This document shows, in pieces, positions 35,222-44,438 of a DNA stretch of 64,000 bases. Position 1 is the stretch's first letter; every line of letters starts with the position of its first letter. A program made the translations under genes and the position numbers. The notes under the pieces are model-generated. The model saw only the letters and a program-made list of their open reading frames with translations. It was not told the origin of the DNA and did no database searches. The stretch comes from Aquabacterium parvum (GTDB lineage Bacteria > Pseudomonadota > Gammaproteobacteria > Burkholderiales > Burkholderiaceae_C), in the NCBI RefSeq assembly GCF_001447195.1, contig NZ_LFRI01000516.1, forward strand, positions 1 through 64,000, in the 5' to 3' direction.

Positions 35222-37356
35222 GCCGCCCCCGCACCAGCCTGAGCCGGGACGGCCGCGACACATTGTGGTTGCTGGCCGTGATCACGGTTTGCATCCTGCC
35301 TCACCTCGGTCGCCTGCCGATTTGGTGCAGCGTGGGCACGGGCCTGGCCATCGCCTGGCGCGCCTGGCTCGCCTGGCGCGACGCCCCACTGCCGCCACGC
35401 TGGATGCTGGTGTTGGCCTTGATCGCTGCCACAGGCCTGACCCTGCTCACCCACCAGTCCATTTTTGGGCGGCAAGCCGGCGTCACGCTCGTGACCCTCC
35501 TGACCGCCCTCAAGACCCTGGAGCTGCGAGCCAGGCGCGATGCCTTCGTGGTGACATCGCTGGGCTTTTTCCTGGTGCTGACTCAGTTCCTGCACTCTCA
35601 GGCCATTGGCTTGGCTGCACTGATGCTGGTGGCCACGCTGGGCCTGCTCAGTTCGCTGGTGCTGGCGCAGCGGCAGCAAGGTCGCCCGCCCATCACCGCG
35701 GCCGTGGGCGCTGCCGCCCGGTGCATGGTGATGGGCGTGCCCGTCATGCTCGCGCTGTACCTGCTGTTCCCCCGGTTCGGACCGCTGTGGAGCGCACCGT
35801 CAGACAGCGGTCCACGCACCGGCCTGTCCGACAGGATCGAGCTGGGAGAGATGTCCGAGCTGGCCCTCGACGACAGCGTGGCCATGCGCGTTCGCTTCCT
35901 GGGGGCAACGCCGCTGCACCACGAGATGTACTTTCGGGGGCCGGTGCTGGACCGCTTCGATGGCAAACACTGGACCAGCAGCGCGGCGCTTCGCCAACCA
36001 TCCCCGATGGGCGCAACGGCCGCGACGACCTCTCAAATCGACGCACCCGAAGCCTTGGGCCGACAAATCAACTACCAGTTGACGCTGGAGCCCAATCGCC
36101 TTCGCACCGTGCCCTTGCTGGATGGCACGCTGGTCGCCAAGCCGGCGGCCAACGGCTCGACCACGACGCTGCAGCGAGACGGGCTGAGCTGGCACGCGCG
36201 AGCCCCCTTGACCGAGCGAACCCAGGTTGACGCGAGCGCGTGGATGGGCACCCGGGACACGCTGGATCCGCGCACTCGCGAGACCGGCCTGGGCAACCTG
36301 GCCTTGCCTCTGGGCCACAACCCCCGCACCCTGGCCTGGGCGGCCCAATGGCGGGAGCGAGGCAACCTGAAGGAAGCCGACGCTGACGCGCTGGCGCAGT
36401 CCCTGCTCAGCCACATTCGCCAGGGCGGCTTCAGCTACACCCTCGCGCCGAATGATGGCCCAGGGGATGGCTCGGAGCCCCGCCCGCATCCCATCGACCG
36501 TTTCTGGCTGGATCGCAAGACCGGTTTTTGCGAACACTACGCCACCGCCTTCGTCGTGATCTTGCGGGCGATGAACGTGCCCGCGCGAGTCGTCACCGGC
36601 TTCCAGGGCGCCGAGGTCAACCCTGTCGACGGGCTGCATGTGGTGCGCAACAGCGACGCCCATGCCTGGGCGGAATATTGGTCGGTGCAGCGAGGCTGGG
36701 TGCGCATCGACCCGACGGCCGCGGTCGCGCCGAATCGAATCGACCGCCCTCGCCCACCGATCCGCTACCCCGAGCAACTGCCACCGGCCCTGCGAGGGCT
36801 TGACCCGGCATTCTGGAGCGGCCTGCGAGCCTACACGGATGCCGCGAACCACCGATGGAACGTCTGGGTGCTGCAGTATTCAAGGCAACAACAGATGTCC
36901 CTGCTTCGCGACTGGGGTTTCGAGTCCCCAGACTGGGTCACGCTGGTGCGGATGTGCGCAGGCATCGTCGGCGCACTCGCCATCGCGGGGCTGTTGTGGC
37001 TTTGGTTGCAACGTCCCAGGAAGGGTCGATCTCCCTGGCATGCCCCGCTGATGAAAGTGCACCGTGCATTGCTGGCGGCCGGACTAAAGGCCCCAATCGA
37101 TTGCCCTGCCCCGGCGCCAGCGTTGAATTGGGCCAGCGCCATCGAGCGACAAGCACCGAGCCGCCGTCATCCGGAGCTTGCGCTGGCGCTCATCGAACGG
37201 CTCCAACGCCTGGACGCATTGCGCTACGCCCCCGAGCAGCCCCGCGCGCGACAACAACGGCAGGCCCTGGTCAAAGAGGTCACGAAGCTGGCTGCGCAGT
37301 GGGCCAGTCAGTCAGGTCGCCCCCACACCACGCCCGTGATGCGCCCACGTGGCTGA
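35218..37356 (+). CDS. TgpA-like transmembrane transglutaminase
   Basis: A 712-residue protein. Residues about 10-190 hold several membrane helices (DUF3488/TgpA_N). A periplasmic transglutaminase core follows with the catalytic Cys in TGFCEHYATAFVVILRAMNVPARVV, His in NSDAHAWAEYW and Asp in WVRIDPTAAVAP. A further membrane helix (about 585-605) and a C-terminal DUF4129-like domain end the protein. The start is TTG at 35218, which overlaps the DUF58 stop (TTGA) and has GGAGGT eight bases upstream; the longer open frame lies wholly inside DUF58 coding sequence. Homologues are linked to envelope integrity. Confidence 0.9.
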   Translation: MSRPRTSLSRDGRDTLWLLAVITVCILPHLGRLPIWCSVGTGLAIAWRAWLAWRDAPLPPRWMLVLALIAATGLTLLTHQSIFGRQAGVTLVTLLTALKTLELRARRDAFVVTSLGFFLVLTQFLHSQAIGLAALMLVATLGLLSSLVLAQRQQGRPPITAAVGAAARCMVMGVPVMLALYLLFPRFGPLWSAPSDSGPRTGLSDRIELGEMSELALDDSVAMRVRFLGATPLHHEMYFRGPVLDRFDGKHWTSSAALRQPSPMGATAATTSQIDAPEALGRQINYQLTLEPNRLRTVPLLDGTLVAKPAANGSTTTLQRDGLSWHARAPLTERTQVDASAWMGTRDTLDPRTRETGLGNLALPLGHNPRTLAWAAQWRERGNLKEADADALAQSLLSHIRQGGFSYTLAPNDGPGDGSEPRPHPIDRFWLDRKTGFCEHYATAFVVILRAMNVPARVVTGFQGAEVNPVDGLHVVRNSDAHAWAEYWSVQRGWVRIDPTAAVAPNRIDRPRPPIRYPEQLPPALRGLDPAFWSGLRAYTDAANHRWNVWVLQYSRQQQMSLLRDWGFESPDWVTLVRMCAGIVGALAIAGLLWLWLQRPRKGRSPWHAPLMKVHRALLAAGLKAPIDCPAPAPALNWASAIERQAPSRRHPELALALIERLQRLDALRYAPEQPRARQQRQALVKEVTKLAAQWASQSGRPHTTPVMRPRG

Positions 37357-37400
37357 GCGCCGCGGCATTTGGCACACTGCCCCCTCGCGTGCGCCAAAGC

Positions 37401-37449
37401 ACACGCCCATGCACACGCCCATGCACACGCCCATGCACACGCACCATGC
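37401..37449. repeat. 12-bp tandem repeat upstream of mltB
   Basis: Three perfect copies of ACACGCCCATGC (37401-37436) are followed by a variant copy containing one more base. The array lies in the 113-bp gap between the TgpA-like gene and mltB and touches the alternative mltB start ATG at 37446. Confidence 0.8.
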
Positions 37450-37469
37450 CCCGCTCCTGCCTCGCTCCC

Positions 37470-38720
37470 ATGTTAGACCGCCCCACTCGAGCCCTGCCCG
37501 CATCGCCCTGTCACACCAGGCCGCTCATCTCCTTGACCTCTGTGCTCCTGGCCTTGGGCGTTGCGGCCTGTGGCTCGTCGCCCAGCACCGCCCCTGACAC
37601 GGGAGCCGCCATCCCCGCAGCGCCCCGTGCGCTCGAGCAGCCGCTCCAGCAGCCCACGCCTTCGGCCCCAGCTCCTGCGGCATCCTCACCAGCGCTGGTG
37701 GCGACCCCCATCGCCACGTCGAGCGCGCAAAACGAGCAGCCCAGGCCATTGCCGGCAGACCAGGCCAGCTACGCGGATCGCGGCGATGCAACGCAGCTCG
37801 CCGACGAGCTGGCCCGCCGCCATGACCTGCCCGCGCCGTGGGTGCGAGAAGCCATCGCCCAGGCTCGCTACCGCGAGGTCGTGGGCAAGCTGATCATGCC
37901 GGCGGCCAACCCAGGTGCCAAAAACTGGGCGGCTTACCGCAGCCGGTTCGTCGAGCCCCAACGCCTGCGTGCCGGACAGCGCTTCTGGCAGGCGCACGCC
38001 GCCGACCTGCAACGCGCCGAGGCACGCTACGGCGTGCCGGCGCACATCATCGCTGGCGTGATTGGCGTGGAGACCCTTTACGGACGGGACACCGGTCGCT
38101 TCCGCGTGCTCGACGCCTTGACCACGCTCTCACTTGACTTCCCGAAAGGTCGCAGCGATCGCAGCGCTTTTTTTCGACAGGAGCTCGGTGAGTTCCTGAC
38201 GATGTGCCACGAGCAGGGATTGGAGCCGGGCCAGGTGCTGGGCTCGTTCGCCGGCGCCATTGGCTGGCCACAATTCATGCCGAGCTCGATTCGTCGCCAT
38301 GGCGTGGATTTCGATGGCGACGGACACATCGACCTGATGAACAGCCCCAGCGATGCGATCGGCAGCGTCGCGAATTTCCTGGCCGCGCACGGCTGGCAGG
38401 CGCAATGGCCCACCCATTTCTCCGTGCAAGCGCCCGGCAGCGGGCCACAACTCGACACCCTGCTGGCGCCGGATATACGCCCCACATTCACCGCAAGCCA
38501 AATGCAGGAGCTCGGCGCCAAGCTCCCAAAAACCGCGATGGATCACCCCGGGCCCCTGGCCATGGTGTTGCTGCACAACGCCGGCAAGCCCCCCACCATC
38601 ATCGCTGGCACCCGGAATTTCTACGCCATCACGAGATACAACCAGTCCAGCTATTACGCTCTGGCGGTGATTGAACTCGGGCAGGCGATTTCCAGCCCAC
38701 CGAAGCGCGACAATCAATAA
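37470..38720 (+). CDS. mltB: Membrane-bound lytic murein transglycosylase B
   Basis: A 416-residue lipoprotein enzyme that cleaves the MurNAc-GlcNAc bond with 1,6-anhydro product. The signal peptide ends in a lipobox (LALGVAAC, about residue 34) and is followed by a Pro/Ala linker. The SLT_2 domain has the catalytic Glu in IIAGVIGVETLYGRDTGRFRVLDALTTLSLDFP and the family block FAGAIGWPQFMPSSIRRHGVDFDGDGHIDL. The start is ATG 37470; ATG 37446 in frame is an alternative. It probably shares transcription with the MoxR-DUF58-TgpA genes. Confidence 0.93.
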   Translation: MLDRPTRALPASPCHTRPLISLTSVLLALGVAACGSSPSTAPDTGAAIPAAPRALEQPLQQPTPSAPAPAASSPALVATPIATSSAQNEQPRPLPADQASYADRGDATQLADELARRHDLPAPWVREAIAQARYREVVGKLIMPAANPGAKNWAAYRSRFVEPQRLRAGQRFWQAHAADLQRAEARYGVPAHIIAGVIGVETLYGRDTGRFRVLDALTTLSLDFPKGRSDRSAFFRQELGEFLTMCHEQGLEPGQVLGSFAGAIGWPQFMPSSIRRHGVDFDGDGHIDLMNSPSDAIGSVANFLAAHGWQAQWPTHFSVQAPGSGPQLDTLLAPDIRPTFTASQMQELGAKLPKTAMDHPGPLAMVLLHNAGKPPTIIAGTRNFYAITRYNQSSYYALAVIELGQAISSPPKRDNQ

Positions 38721-38757
38721 GCGATTTACCTTGATTCACACTTGCTTGCCATGTGGA

Positions 38758-38787
38758 TTGGCGGCGGCAAAAACCTGGGTATAGAAT
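38758..38787 (+). promoter_or_regulatory. Putative promoter of the H-NS-like gene
   Basis: TTGGCG (38758-38763) and TATAGA (38780-38785), spaced 16 bp, lie about 100 bp upstream of the start codon. The extended -10 region GGGTATAGAAT is good; the -35 box is only fair. Confidence 0.45.
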
Positions 38788-38885
38788 TCGCCAATCTGCC
38801 GCGCCCCTCTTTATCCACCGCCGCAGATCCGGACTGGTCCTCGATTAAGTATCCAAGCCTGGGCATCGGGCAACAAAGGAAGCAC

Positions 38886-39218
38886 ATGAGCAACTATCAG
38901 GAACTCCTCGCGCAGAAGGCAGCTCTCGAAAAACAAGCCGCCGACCTCGAAAAGCAACTTCAAGAGGCCCGTCGCGCAGAGCGCTCCTCCGTGATCAACC
39001 AGATCAAGTCCATGCTGGCCGAGCACGGCCTGACCGTCGCTGACCTTGGGATCAAGCCCGGCAAACCTGCGGCTTCCGGCTCCACCGCAGGCAAGAAGGT
39101 CGCCCCCAAGTACCGCAACCAGGCCACCGGTGAAACCTGGACAGGCCGTGGCCTGCAGCCCAAGTGGATTCAGGCTGCCATCGCGTCGGGCAAGAAACTG
39201 GAAGATTTCGCGATTTGA
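38886..39218 (+). CDS. H-NS-family nucleoid protein
   Basis: A 110-residue H-NS homologue of the short betaproteobacterial type. The N-terminal half is a coiled-coil oligomerisation helix (YQELLAQKAALEKQAADLEKQLQEARRAERSSVINQIKSML). The C-terminus carries the DNA-binding block YRNQATGETWTGRGLQPKWIQAAIASGKKLEDF, matching the H-NS core TWTGRGRxPxW. It silences AT-rich and foreign DNA. The start ATG 38886 follows AAAGGAAGC. An efficient terminator follows. Confidence 0.95.
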   Translation: MSNYQELLAQKAALEKQAADLEKQLQEARRAERSSVINQIKSMLAEHGLTVADLGIKPGKPAASGSTAGKKVAPKYRNQATGETWTGRGLQPKWIQAAIASGKKLEDFAI

Positions 39219-39242
39219 ACGGCTTCAAACCCGAATGAACCC

Positions 39243-39270
39243 AAAGGGCCGGAATCATCCGGCCTTTTTC
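39243..39270 (+). terminator. Terminator of the H-NS-like gene
   Basis: The stem AAAGGGCCGGA / TCCGGCCTTT with loop ATCA runs into TTTTTCTTTT, a classic rho-independent terminator 24 bp after the stop codon. Confidence 0.9.
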
Positions 39271-39324
39271 TTTTGCCACCCAAACCACGCTTGGCGCTGC
39301 CCCCAACTCACGCAGCCATCTGGC

Positions 39325-42132
39325 TCAGGGCGCCGACGCAAAGTCTCCGGCCACACCCCTGACAAAAGCCTCAGGCCGAATGTGGCGCCGCCAGACGTCG
39401 TTGACCTGATCCAGCGTGAGCGAACGCAGGGCTGCATCCACCCTGTCAGACAGCGAAAAATCCCGCCCCAGCTCAAGGTTATTGGCCCAAGCGCTCGCCA
39501 AACGGCCGTCATTGGCACGCCCAAGCTGCCTGAAACTCAGCAAGCTGCCCTGAGCAGCGCTCAACTCGGCTTGCGTGAAGCCGTTTGCGAGCGAACGCTC
39601 CAATTCTTCCTGGAACGCCCTTTCGACCTTCAACCGATTTTGCGGTGCGAAAATCGCACTGACCACCCATTGCGAGTTCAGGTCACGTTGCCCCCACTCG
39701 ATGGCGCTGTGAACACTGTATGACAAGCCCTCTTGCTCGCGGATGCGGCGCCACAACCTGGCATCGCCACCGCCACCCATGAGGTGATTGGCCATCATCA
39801 ATGCCGGGTAATCGGGATGGCTGTCGTTCACGGGCATGCCCAGGCGCACCACCATCGTGGCGTTTTGTTTGTCCGGCGTTTGCAAACTCAAGCTGACCGC
39901 TGGCACAGACAAAAGCGGCATCGCAATGGGTGCGCGAGCCTCGTGTGAGCCCCAATCGCCAAAGGCCTCACTCAAAGCCTGGCGCACCTGCTGCACATCG
40001 AAATCACCGACGATGCCCACGCGCGCATGCGAGGCCGACAAGAAGCGCCGATGGAAGGCCTGCACCTGCGCCAGGTTCACACCGCGCCAGTCGGCTGCCA
40101 TCTCATCGAAGGAGCGCGCGTGACGCACGTCGCCCGCCGGATAAGGGTCACCGTGGCGAGACAGCGCCTCGGCAAGCACAGCTGAGGGCTCTTTGCGCTG
40201 TGCCTCGATCGCGGACAAAGCTTGCCGGCGCACCTCCTCCAAACCCTCGGCCGGAAGCAATGGGCGTCGCAGCATGTCGGCCACCACGGAGATGGCCGCC
40301 AGCAAGTGCTCCCGCCTGGACGACAAGGTCACGGCCAACTGCCCTGCCGAAGCGTGAACGCTGACCTCGGTCTGCAGTGCGTCCAGCCGGTCCTGCAGGG
40401 CTTGCCTGGACATGGTCTGCGTGCCCTGATCCAGCAACTCGGCCAGCGCGGAAGGGGCCTCGCCCCAATTGGCCAACGACTCGGACGTGCCATGGTGAAA
40501 GACCAAGGTGGCCTGCACAGCGTGTGAGCGCGTGGGTTTGGGCAGCAGGGCCACCTTCATGCCCGGCGGCAGATCAAAGCGCTGCGTGCGGGCATCGATG
40601 TTGGCTGGGGTGGCGTCGAAAGGAGCCACGTCATCGGCCGCAGCCTGCGGCTTGAAACCCTTGAGCACCTCGGCCAGGTCAACCCGCGCGGGCGCAGGTG
40701 CGCGCACCGGCTGCGCCGTTGGCACGTACTCGCCCAAGGTGCGATTGGACCGCACAAGGTAAGCCGCCGCCACACGCTGCACATCGGCCAGCTTGATGTC
40801 GCGCACGCGATCGCGGTTCAGGAAAAAAAGCCGCCAGTCGCCCTGTGCAACCGACTCGGACAGCGCCACCCCGACGTGCTGTGGATCGGCAAACAACGCT
40901 TGCCAGTCCTTCAACCAGCGGGCCTTCGCTCGGGCCAGCTCCGCTTCGGTCACGGGCTGCGAAGCGAACGACTCAACGGCCTTGAGCAACGCCTCGCGGG
41001 CGGGGCCGACCTCCTGATCCACCCCCAGCTGAACGCCGGCGATGAGGAACCCTGGGTCGGCCAGTCCTTGAGAAAACGCGAAGGTGGATGCCGCCAGCCG
41101 ACGCTCGGACAGTTGCTTGTGCAAGCGACCTGACGGGGTGTCTCCCAGGATCAATGACAACAAAGCAACCGCTGCATGGTCAGCATGGACGCCAGGCATC
41201 ACGTGGTAGCCCGCGTACAGCAAGGGCACACCCCCGCTGCGCCGCAAGGTGACGCTGCGCTCGCCATCCTGGACGGGATCCAGCGTGTACGGCTCGCGCA
41301 AGGGGGCCTTGGGCTTGGCGATGGGGGCAAAAGCGTTTCGGATCCAGGCCAATGTGCGAGGCACATCGAAGCGACCTGACACGATCAACGTGGCGTTGTC
41401 AGGGCGGTAATGCCGACGATAAAAGGCCTGCAGCTGCGAGATGTCCACGCCCTCGACGTCGGTTCGTGCGCCGATGGTGGACTTGCCGTAGTTGTGCCAC
41501 TGGTACATCGTCGCCAGCGTCTTTTCGAGCAAGACGCGGCCCGGGCTGTTCTCACCCATCTCCATTTCGTTGCGCACAACGGTCATCTCGCTGTCGAGGT
41601 CCTTGCGCGCGATGAAGCTGTTGACCATCGCATCGGCCTGCCAGTTGAGGTACCAGCGAAGGTTGTCCTCGTTGGCGGCGAAGCTGGCGTAGTAGTTGGT
41701 GCGATCCAGCCAGGTGCTGCCGTTGGCGCTGAGGCCGCGTTGGGTGAACTCGGCCCACACCTTGGGGTGTTTGGGCGAGCCTTTGAACAGCAGGTGCTCA
41801 AGCAGGTGAGCCATGCCCGTTTCACCCAGGCCCTCGTGGCGCGAACCCACGCGGTAGGTCAGGTTCACGGTGGTGGTGGGCCGCGCAGCATCCGGGATCA
41901 GCAGCACCTGCAGGCCATTGGGCAAACGCCATTCGCTGATGCCTTCCGCCTGGGCCACAGGCAACCAAGGGTCGGCGGCCTTGCCCGCCTTGGTGACGTG
42001 GGCCGATGCCACGCGAGGGCCCGATGCAGCCGGTTTGGCGACAGCCACCTCCAGCAGCAAACTGGATGAGAGGCTGGCAATGGCCAGAAGCAAAGCAGGC
42101 CGCCAAAGCGACCGACCGATCAAGGACCGCAT
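39325..42132 (-). CDS. Two-domain M16 zinc metallopeptidase (pitrilysin family)
   Basis: A 935-residue exported protease with signal peptide (RPALLLAIASLSSSLLLEVAVA). The N-terminal M16 domain holds the inverted zinc motif HLLEH (His109, Glu112, His113) followed by the distal Glu region (VVRNEMEMGENS). A second, non-catalytic M16-like half starts near residue 490. Such fused proteins act in the periplasm on peptides. It is followed by a small glycine-zipper lipoprotein gene on the same strand but upstream in transcription; no functional link is evident. Confidence 0.92.
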   Translation of the reverse strand: MRSLIGRSLWRPALLLAIASLSSSLLLEVAVAKPAASGPRVASAHVTKAGKAADPWLPVAQAEGISEWRLPNGLQVLLIPDAARPTTTVNLTYRVGSRHEGLGETGMAHLLEHLLFKGSPKHPKVWAEFTQRGLSANGSTWLDRTNYYASFAANEDNLRWYLNWQADAMVNSFIARKDLDSEMTVVRNEMEMGENSPGRVLLEKTLATMYQWHNYGKSTIGARTDVEGVDISQLQAFYRRHYRPDNATLIVSGRFDVPRTLAWIRNAFAPIAKPKAPLREPYTLDPVQDGERSVTLRRSGGVPLLYAGYHVMPGVHADHAAVALLSLILGDTPSGRLHKQLSERRLAASTFAFSQGLADPGFLIAGVQLGVDQEVGPAREALLKAVESFASQPVTEAELARAKARWLKDWQALFADPQHVGVALSESVAQGDWRLFFLNRDRVRDIKLADVQRVAAAYLVRSNRTLGEYVPTAQPVRAPAPARVDLAEVLKGFKPQAAADDVAPFDATPANIDARTQRFDLPPGMKVALLPKPTRSHAVQATLVFHHGTSESLANWGEAPSALAELLDQGTQTMSRQALQDRLDALQTEVSVHASAGQLAVTLSSRREHLLAAISVVADMLRRPLLPAEGLEEVRRQALSAIEAQRKEPSAVLAEALSRHGDPYPAGDVRHARSFDEMAADWRGVNLAQVQAFHRRFLSASHARVGIVGDFDVQQVRQALSEAFGDWGSHEARAPIAMPLLSVPAVSLSLQTPDKQNATMVVRLGMPVNDSHPDYPALMMANHLMGGGGDARLWRRIREQEGLSYSVHSAIEWGQRDLNSQWVVSAIFAPQNRLKVERAFQEELERSLANGFTQAELSAAQGSLLSFRQLGRANDGRLASAWANNLELGRDFSLSDRVDAALRSLTLDQVNDVWRRHIRPEAFVRGVAGDFASAP

Positions 42133-42148
42133 GGCGATGGCAGAGCGC

Positions 42149-42700
42149 TCAACGAACGCTGGTAGCCGGGGCCACGGGCGCAGCGGGTGCGACCGGCGTC
42201 GTCTTGGGCGCGAGCATCACGCGGGTCTTGCCACCGGTGGTGACCAGGATGACGGCATCCCCGGGCTGAAAGCTCTCGCTGCCTGCAGCTTGGACGATGG
42301 CCCGCCGCTCACCGCTGGGCATCTGCAGCAGGATCTCCAGGGCGGACTCGCGGGTGCCCAAGCGCTCGACCGCGTTGCCCACCACGCCACCCACCACGGC
42401 CCCCACCACGCCCACGGCGGCGGAGGTCGGGTTGTGGCTGCTGGCCATGCTGCCACCGATGCCACCGACCACGGCGCCCGCTGCGGCACCGATGCCACTC
42501 TGGGACCCCTCCACCGTCACCGGCCGCACCCCCAGCACCACGGCGTCGGAGACCTGCGAAAGCCTTTGGGCATCGCCTGGCTTGATGACATCAGAGCTGG
42601 TGGTGGAACAAGCCGTCAAGCCCAGGGCCAGGCAGGCGCCAGCCAAGGCAAACACCGGCCGGGTTGAACGGGTGGAAAGGAAGCGGAGGGCAAAGCGCAT
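42149..42700 (-). CDS. Glycine-zipper outer-membrane lipoprotein (SlyB-like)
   Basis: A 183-residue lipoprotein. The signal peptide ends at a lipobox (LALGLTAC). Two glycine-zipper segments follow (GIGAAAGAVVGGIGGSMA and AVGVVGAVVGGVVGNAVE), as in the SlyB/PcpY family, and then a small beta-rich domain (ALEILLQMPSGERRAIVQAAG...). Members lie in the outer membrane and affect envelope integrity. The start is ATG 42700; the TTG at 42706 is less likely. It ends 16 bp before the M16 peptidase start. Confidence 0.88.
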   Translation of the reverse strand: MRFALRFLSTRSTRPVFALAGACLALGLTACSTTSSDVIKPGDAQRLSQVSDAVVLGVRPVTVEGSQSGIGAAAGAVVGGIGGSMASSHNPTSAAVGVVGAVVGGVVGNAVERLGTRESALEILLQMPSGERRAIVQAAGSESFQPGDAVILVTTGGKTRVMLAPKTTPVAPAAPVAPATSVR

Positions 42701-42796
42701 GATCAAAACCTGGGTTGGATCGATCTACTTTAGCGCAGCACCTCCACGCGCCGTTGACAGACGCGTTTCCCAACGTAAAACACCTCGAGACAAGCC

Positions 42797-44386
42797 TCAG
42801 TCGTCGATGCCGAGTTCCTGGATCTTGCGCGTGATGGTGTTGCGCCCGATGCCCAGCTTCTGCGCGGCCTCAATGCGGCGTCCACGCGTCAGCTCCAGCG
42901 CCGTGTGGATGAGTTGGGCCTCGAACTGCCGGGTCAAGGCGTCCCAGACATCGGTCTGACCCGCATTGAGCCGCTCGCGGGCCTCGCGCTGCAGATCAGC
43001 CAGCCAACTGGCGCCCGAAGGCGTTGCAGCCAGGGTCTCCGTGGCGATCACGTCGCCAAAGCCACCCAGGCCGGACGCTGTCACCGGTGCCACGTCGGCA
43101 TGCGCGCGGACAGCATCGGTGAAAGCCGACGGCAATGCCGACGCGGACATCGGCACTGGCGCAGGTGCAGGGGCTGCCACGGGCGCCCAATCTGCCACCG
43201 CAGCGGTGGCCTGCTCGTGAACGCCTGTCACCACTCCCTCAAGCAACTCAGGCGGCAGGTCCTTGGTCTCGATGACTTGGGCAGGCGCCATCACCGTCAG
43301 CCAGTGGCAGATGTTCTCCAGCTGGCGCACGTTGCCGGGAAAGTCGAAGGTCGCCAACTTGGCCAGCGCCGGCTCTGAAATGCGCTTGGCCTCGACGCCC
43401 AGGTCCTTGGCGCTTTTCTGCAAAAAGAAACGCCCCAGCGTTGGGATGTCCTCGCGGCGCTCGCGCAGCGCGGGCAAACGCAGGCGGATCACGTTCAGTC
43501 GGTGGAAGAGGTCTTCCCGGAAACCACCCAAGCGCACGCGCTCTTCGAGGTTCTGGTGGGTCGCAGCGATGACGCGCACGTTGCTCTTGAGCGGCTGGTG
43601 ACCACCCACGCGGTAGAACTGACCGTCCGACAGCACGCGCAGCAGGCGGGTCTGCAGATCGAACGGCATGTCACCGATTTCATCGAGGAACAGCGTGCCG
43701 CCGTCGGCCTGCTCGAAGCGACCACGGCGCATGGTCTGCGCGCCAGTGAAGGCTCCGCGTTCGTGACCGAACAGCTCTGACTCCAGCAGGTCCTTCGGGA
43801 TGGCCGCCGTGTTGATGGCCACGAACGGGCCGTTGGCGCGAGGGCTGTGCTTGTGCAGCGCTCGCGCGACCAGCTCCTTGCCGGAGCCGGACTCGCCGGT
43901 GATCAGCACCGTCACGTTGCTCTGGCTGAGGCGGCCGATGGCACGGAAGACGTCCTGCATCGCTGGCGCCTGGCCCAGCATTTCCGGCATCTGCGTGACG
44001 CGGTCGTCGAGCACCTCTTCGCGCACGCTCTCGTCCACGGCGCGGCGGATGAGCTCGACCGCCTTGGGCAGGTCGAACGGTTTGGGCAGGTACTCGAAAG
44101 CGCCTCCCTGGAAGGCCGAAACGGCGCTGTCCAGGTCGGAGTAAGCGGTCATGATGATGACAGGCAGCCCGGGGTGACGGGCCTTGACCTTGCTCAGCAA
44201 ATCGATGCCTGAGCCACCCGGCATGCGGATGTCTGACACCAGCACCTGGGGCTCATCGACCTCCAGGGCCGCGAGCACGTCGCGGGGGTTGGTGAAGCTG
44301 CGCACCGGCAGCTCCTCGCGGGCCAGTGCCTTTTCAAGCACAAAGCGGATGGATTGGTCGTCGTCAACGATCCAGATGGGTTTCAT
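42797..44386 (-). CDS. ntrC: Nitrogen regulation response regulator NtrC
   Basis: A 529-residue sigma54 activator. The receiver domain has the phospho-acceptor Asp52 ([10 protein letters not shown]). The AAA+ domain carries Walker A GESGSGKE and the sigma54-contact loop GAFTGA ([14 protein letters not shown]). The Fis-type helix-turn-helix is at the end ([32 protein letters not shown]). The linker between AAA+ and HTH is long (about 100 residues, Ala/Pro-rich), making the protein longer than the E. coli one. It is phosphorylated by NtrB and activates glnA, for which an enhancer is visible at 47948. Confidence 0.96.
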   Translation of the reverse strand: MKPIWIVDDDQSIRFVLEKALAREELPVRSFTNPRDVLAALEVDEPQVLVSDIRMPGGSGIDLLSKVKARHPGLPVIIMTAYSDLDSAVSAFQGGAFEYLPKPFDLPKAVELIRRAVDESVREEVLDDRVTQMPEMLGQAPAMQDVFRAIGRLSQSNVTVLITGESGSGKELVARALHKHSPRANGPFVAINTAAIPKDLLESELFGHERGAFTGAQTMRRGRFEQADGGTLFLDEIGDMPFDLQTRLLRVLSDGQFYRVGGHQPLKSNVRVIAATHQNLEERVRLGGFREDLFHRLNVIRLRLPALRERREDIPTLGRFFLQKSAKDLGVEAKRISEPALAKLATFDFPGNVRQLENICHWLTVMAPAQVIETKDLPPELLEGVVTGVHEQATAAVADWAPVAAPAPAPVPMSASALPSAFTDAVRAHADVAPVTASGLGGFGDVIATETLAATPSGASWLADLQREARERLNAGQTDVWDALTRQFEAQLIHTALELTRGRRIEAAQKLGIGRNTITRKIQELGIDD

Positions 44387-44438
44387 GCTGGCCTGTGGTT
44401 GTCTGCGTCATCGGGCGATCCGTCCACCGGGCCAAGGA

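Noticed and set aside
37401-37449. CRISPR-like array
   Set aside because: The repeats are 12 bp, directly adjacent, with no spacers and no cas genes; it is a simple tandem repeat.
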